Shown piece by piece: positions 62,084 to 64,000 of a stretch of 64,000 nucleotides of DNA (position 1 is its first letter; every line of letters starts with the position of its first letter). The translations under genes were made by a program, and so were the position numbers. The notes under the pieces are model-generated. The model was not told the DNA's origin. It worked only from the letters and a program-made list of their open reading frames with translations, and made no database searches. Location of the stretch: NCBI RefSeq assembly GCF_018860505.1, contig NZ_JAHKPU010000030.1:1-64000 (forward strand). Reading direction: 5' to 3'. This stretch comes from Pacificibacter marinus (GTDB lineage Bacteria; Pseudomonadota; Alphaproteobacteria; Rhodobacterales; Rhodobacteraceae).

Positions 62084-63952
62084 ATGACTGATCATATTTA
62101 TAAATCTCCTCGACCCAAACCCCGTGAAACTCTTATATCCTTTCTATCACGGCTATCAGCGTCAAAAAGAGCAAGTGCGAAAGACTTTGCCTATGACATG
62201 GGCGGGTCCTTCAAACGAATTCTGAACCTTGACGAGGAGGCGTTGTCCCTGCTTTGCCAGTGGGGCAATCTTTCCAACTCAGATTTGAACGAACTTCTGT
62301 CGTGGACCGGTGAAGGCGTCGGTAACATCCGGATGCGGTTTCGCGGAGAGATCTTTGTCTCGCGGGCCTTGAGAAATCCAGTAATCCGAGGTTGTCCTGT
62401 CTGCCTTAGGGAAGATGTTCAAACCTATGGGATAAGCCCTCTCGAAGCGATGGCAATGCGGGGCGATTGGTTGCTGCGGGAGGTGGTTATTTGTGTCAAA
62501 CACGAACATCCTCTAGTGCCCCTCTGGCGGGCTGACAAGGTCACGGACCGGGACGACATCGGCGCACGCCTGATGGAAATCTTAGACGAAATTTTAAAAG
62601 GTGGGTTTGACCGACCGAAAGAGAAAGCTTCGCCATATGACATATGGCTGGATGGGCGACTAGAGGACGGTCGGGATTCTACATGGTTGGTGGACCATTC
62701 CCTTTATGCAGCGTCAACATTTTGCCGGCTCCTGGGTGCGGCCATGCTGGACTTAACAATAGCCGATATTTCAAATAACGCACGCAATCTACGGACTGCC
62801 CAAGCGGAAGGATTCGAGATCGCAAGACAAGGAACACCACAAATTCGTGCTGCGCTAGATGCCCTTGTAGAACGAGCAACTGGAGTTCAGGATGGGCAGA
62901 GAAAGGTCTTTGGTCAGCTGTTCGTAAAACTAAGCCAAGATTATCTGGAAGAAGATACTTTTGCGATATTTCGTAAGTGCTTGCGTGATTGCATCCTCGC
63001 GAACTGGCCGATTAGTCGCGGCGAAATTGTGCTTGGAGAACTCGTTCCAGAACGCCTACTGCATTCCCTGCATACAGCTGCGAAAGAAACTGGGGTAGGC
63101 TTCAAAGTTATAAATCAGTTCCTAACAGAAGCAGGTGCTTTTGAGGACGACGACCGACGGGCGCCAAGTAAAAAGACTTTCGACGCCGGGCGGTATGCTA
63201 CTCTTCTAGAAGAAATTCCGACATTGGTAGGTCCAATTGAGATGCAAACGTCCATGGGCGCAACCAGAGCAGAGTTCACTACACTTGAACGGGACGGTGT
63301 CCTTGCCCCCCGGACCCAAGTGTCAACGGTCAAATCGCCTTGGCGTTTGTCAGATGGATGCGCGCTGATTGAGGAACTTCAGTCTTTTGCAATTGGTGAA
63401 GTTATGGATGATTTACACTGGGAGAGTATCCAACAGTCCAGCAAACGAACCGGTAAGACTGTCGGCATGATTATTTCAGAAATCCGATCTAAAAATATCC
63501 AAGTCAGGCTCAAGAACAATATTCCTGGCTATCACGGAATTTGGATTCACAAGAGCGATGCGGGCAGCAGCCGCAGGTTGATGCTTGAGATGTCAGGCGA
63601 GTATACAACATCTCTTCGCGACACCATTTCGGCGTATGCTTTTGCGCGGTCAATAGGTTTAAGGGACAGAGGACTATTCAGGGCGTTCCTTGAAGAAGGG
63701 CACAGCCCGTCAATTCGAGTTCATAACCCCCGCAGCCAGTGTTCTCAGCTCCGGTTGACCGAGGACAATATTGCCACTTTCCATCGAAACTTCGTGACAT
63801 TGAATACGCTTCAGGCTGAACTGGGGTTACACCGAAATACGATCTTCAGACGCTTAAAAGCTATTGGTGTCCCACAGTTCGCATTTAATGGTAAAAAATT
63901 TGGAGCAATCTGGTCGCGCCATACGATCTCGCCATTGTTCAAAGATGTCTGA
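62084..63952 (+). CDS. tniQ: TniQ/TnsD-like target-selection protein (second)
   Basis: A 622-aa homologue of the 14985 protein over its whole length: RETLISFLSRLSA...DFAYDMGGSF, SRALRNPVIRGCPVCLRED...CVKHEHPLVPLW (zinc finger) and a C-terminal LNTLQAELGLHRNTIFRRLK helix-turn-helix. It likely serves element 2, whose tnsABC lies 19 kb to the left in mirrored position. The similarity of the two TniQs contrasts with the divergence of the two TnsABC sets. The element's right end is presumably beyond the window. Confidence 0.88.
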   Translation: MTDHIYKSPRPKPRETLISFLSRLSASKRASAKDFAYDMGGSFKRILNLDEEALSLLCQWGNLSNSDLNELLSWTGEGVGNIRMRFRGEIFVSRALRNPVIRGCPVCLREDVQTYGISPLEAMAMRGDWLLREVVICVKHEHPLVPLWRADKVTDRDDIGARLMEILDEILKGGFDRPKEKASPYDIWLDGRLEDGRDSTWLVDHSLYAASTFCRLLGAAMLDLTIADISNNARNLRTAQAEGFEIARQGTPQIRAALDALVERATGVQDGQRKVFGQLFVKLSQDYLEEDTFAIFRKCLRDCILANWPISRGEIVLGELVPERLLHSLHTAAKETGVGFKVINQFLTEAGAFEDDDRRAPSKKTFDAGRYATLLEEIPTLVGPIEMQTSMGATRAEFTTLERDGVLAPRTQVSTVKSPWRLSDGCALIEELQSFAIGEVMDDLHWESIQQSSKRTGKTVGMIISEIRSKNIQVRLKNNIPGYHGIWIHKSDAGSSRRLMLEMSGEYTTSLRDTISAYAFARSIGLRDRGLFRAFLEEGHSPSIRVHNPRSQCSQLRLTEDNIATFHRNFVTLNTLQAELGLHRNTIFRRLKAIGVPQFAFNGKKFGAIWSRHTISPLFKDV

Positions 63953-64000
63953 CGTTTTCTAAAGTTCTCTGCGTATGGATGCAGTAGTCCCACTAATTCG

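Overview
The window looks like accessory DNA (a genomic island or plasmid) from a marine alphaproteobacterium, most likely Rhodobacterales (Roseobacter group). The evidence is moderate GC, the protein families present, CueR/HmrR-type copper control, a DUF1566/YHYH exported operon, and many degenerate intergenic repeats. No rRNA or tRNA genes, CRISPR arrays or cas genes were seen. Assignments rest on motif reading only; no database search was run.

Layout. (1) 1-6.5 kb: 3' part of a PD-(D/E)XK-like (DUF2357-type) nuclease gene, copy 1 of a 1.93-kb direct repeat carrying a YbaY/NlpE/META-like periplasmic protein, then a minus-strand operon marR - DUF1566 protein - YHYH protein - Met/His-rich protein. 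(2) 6.6-16.9 kb: Tn7-like element 1 with a minus-strand tnsA-tnsB-tnsC operon (11467 to 7363), a structured noncoding region divergent from tnsA, a methylase/specificity-like protein whose catalytic motif is degenerate, a small unknown protein and a 624-aa TniQ/TnsD-like protein. (3) 17-24.6 kb: an unknown protein, a rhomboid protease, a GHKL ATPase fused to a nuclease-like domain (probable defence gene), a small exported protein, a truncated SRAP gene, and a metal-type MerR regulator divergent from methyltransferase - CDF transporter - methyltransferase. (4) 24.65-26 kb: an IS110-family (IS1111-type) insertion sequence. (5) 26.1-31.6 kb: copy 2 of the 1.93-kb repeat and a copper cassette (CueR-like, glutaredoxin-MauE fusion, cytochrome c, multicopper oxidase, cytochrome c) with two MerR-type promoters. 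(6) 32-38.2 kb: SDR/AraC divergent pair and a Gabija-type defence pair (gajA-gajB). (7) 38.4-43.4 kb: IS3 remnant, toxin-antitoxin remnant and Tn7-like element 2 (tnsA-tnsB-tnsC on the minus strand, clear left end at 38996). (8) 43.4-62 kb: small proteins, TPR protein, an ABC importer - GDPD - inositol-monophosphatase operon with a divergent ROK regulator, a GFA-family protein, an HNH protein, a second YHYH cassette, a Y-family polymerase fragment and a HipA kinase. (9) 62-64 kb: a second TniQ, related to the first.

How it fits together. Two transposition modules with similar architecture (tnsABC transcribed toward the left end, TniQ at the far right of the cargo) bracket cargo rich in defence and metal-handling genes. 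The boundaries between cargo blocks repeatedly fall on short dispersed noncoding repeats. The same repeat pair (R2...R1) encloses the copper cassette and, in inverted orientation, the second YHYH cassette, which suggests that cassettes are exchanged by recombination between flanks. Most worth following up: the degenerate methylase/TRD protein inside element 1, the structured and terminator-ended noncoding regions divergent from both tnsA genes, and the cassette-bracketing repeats.
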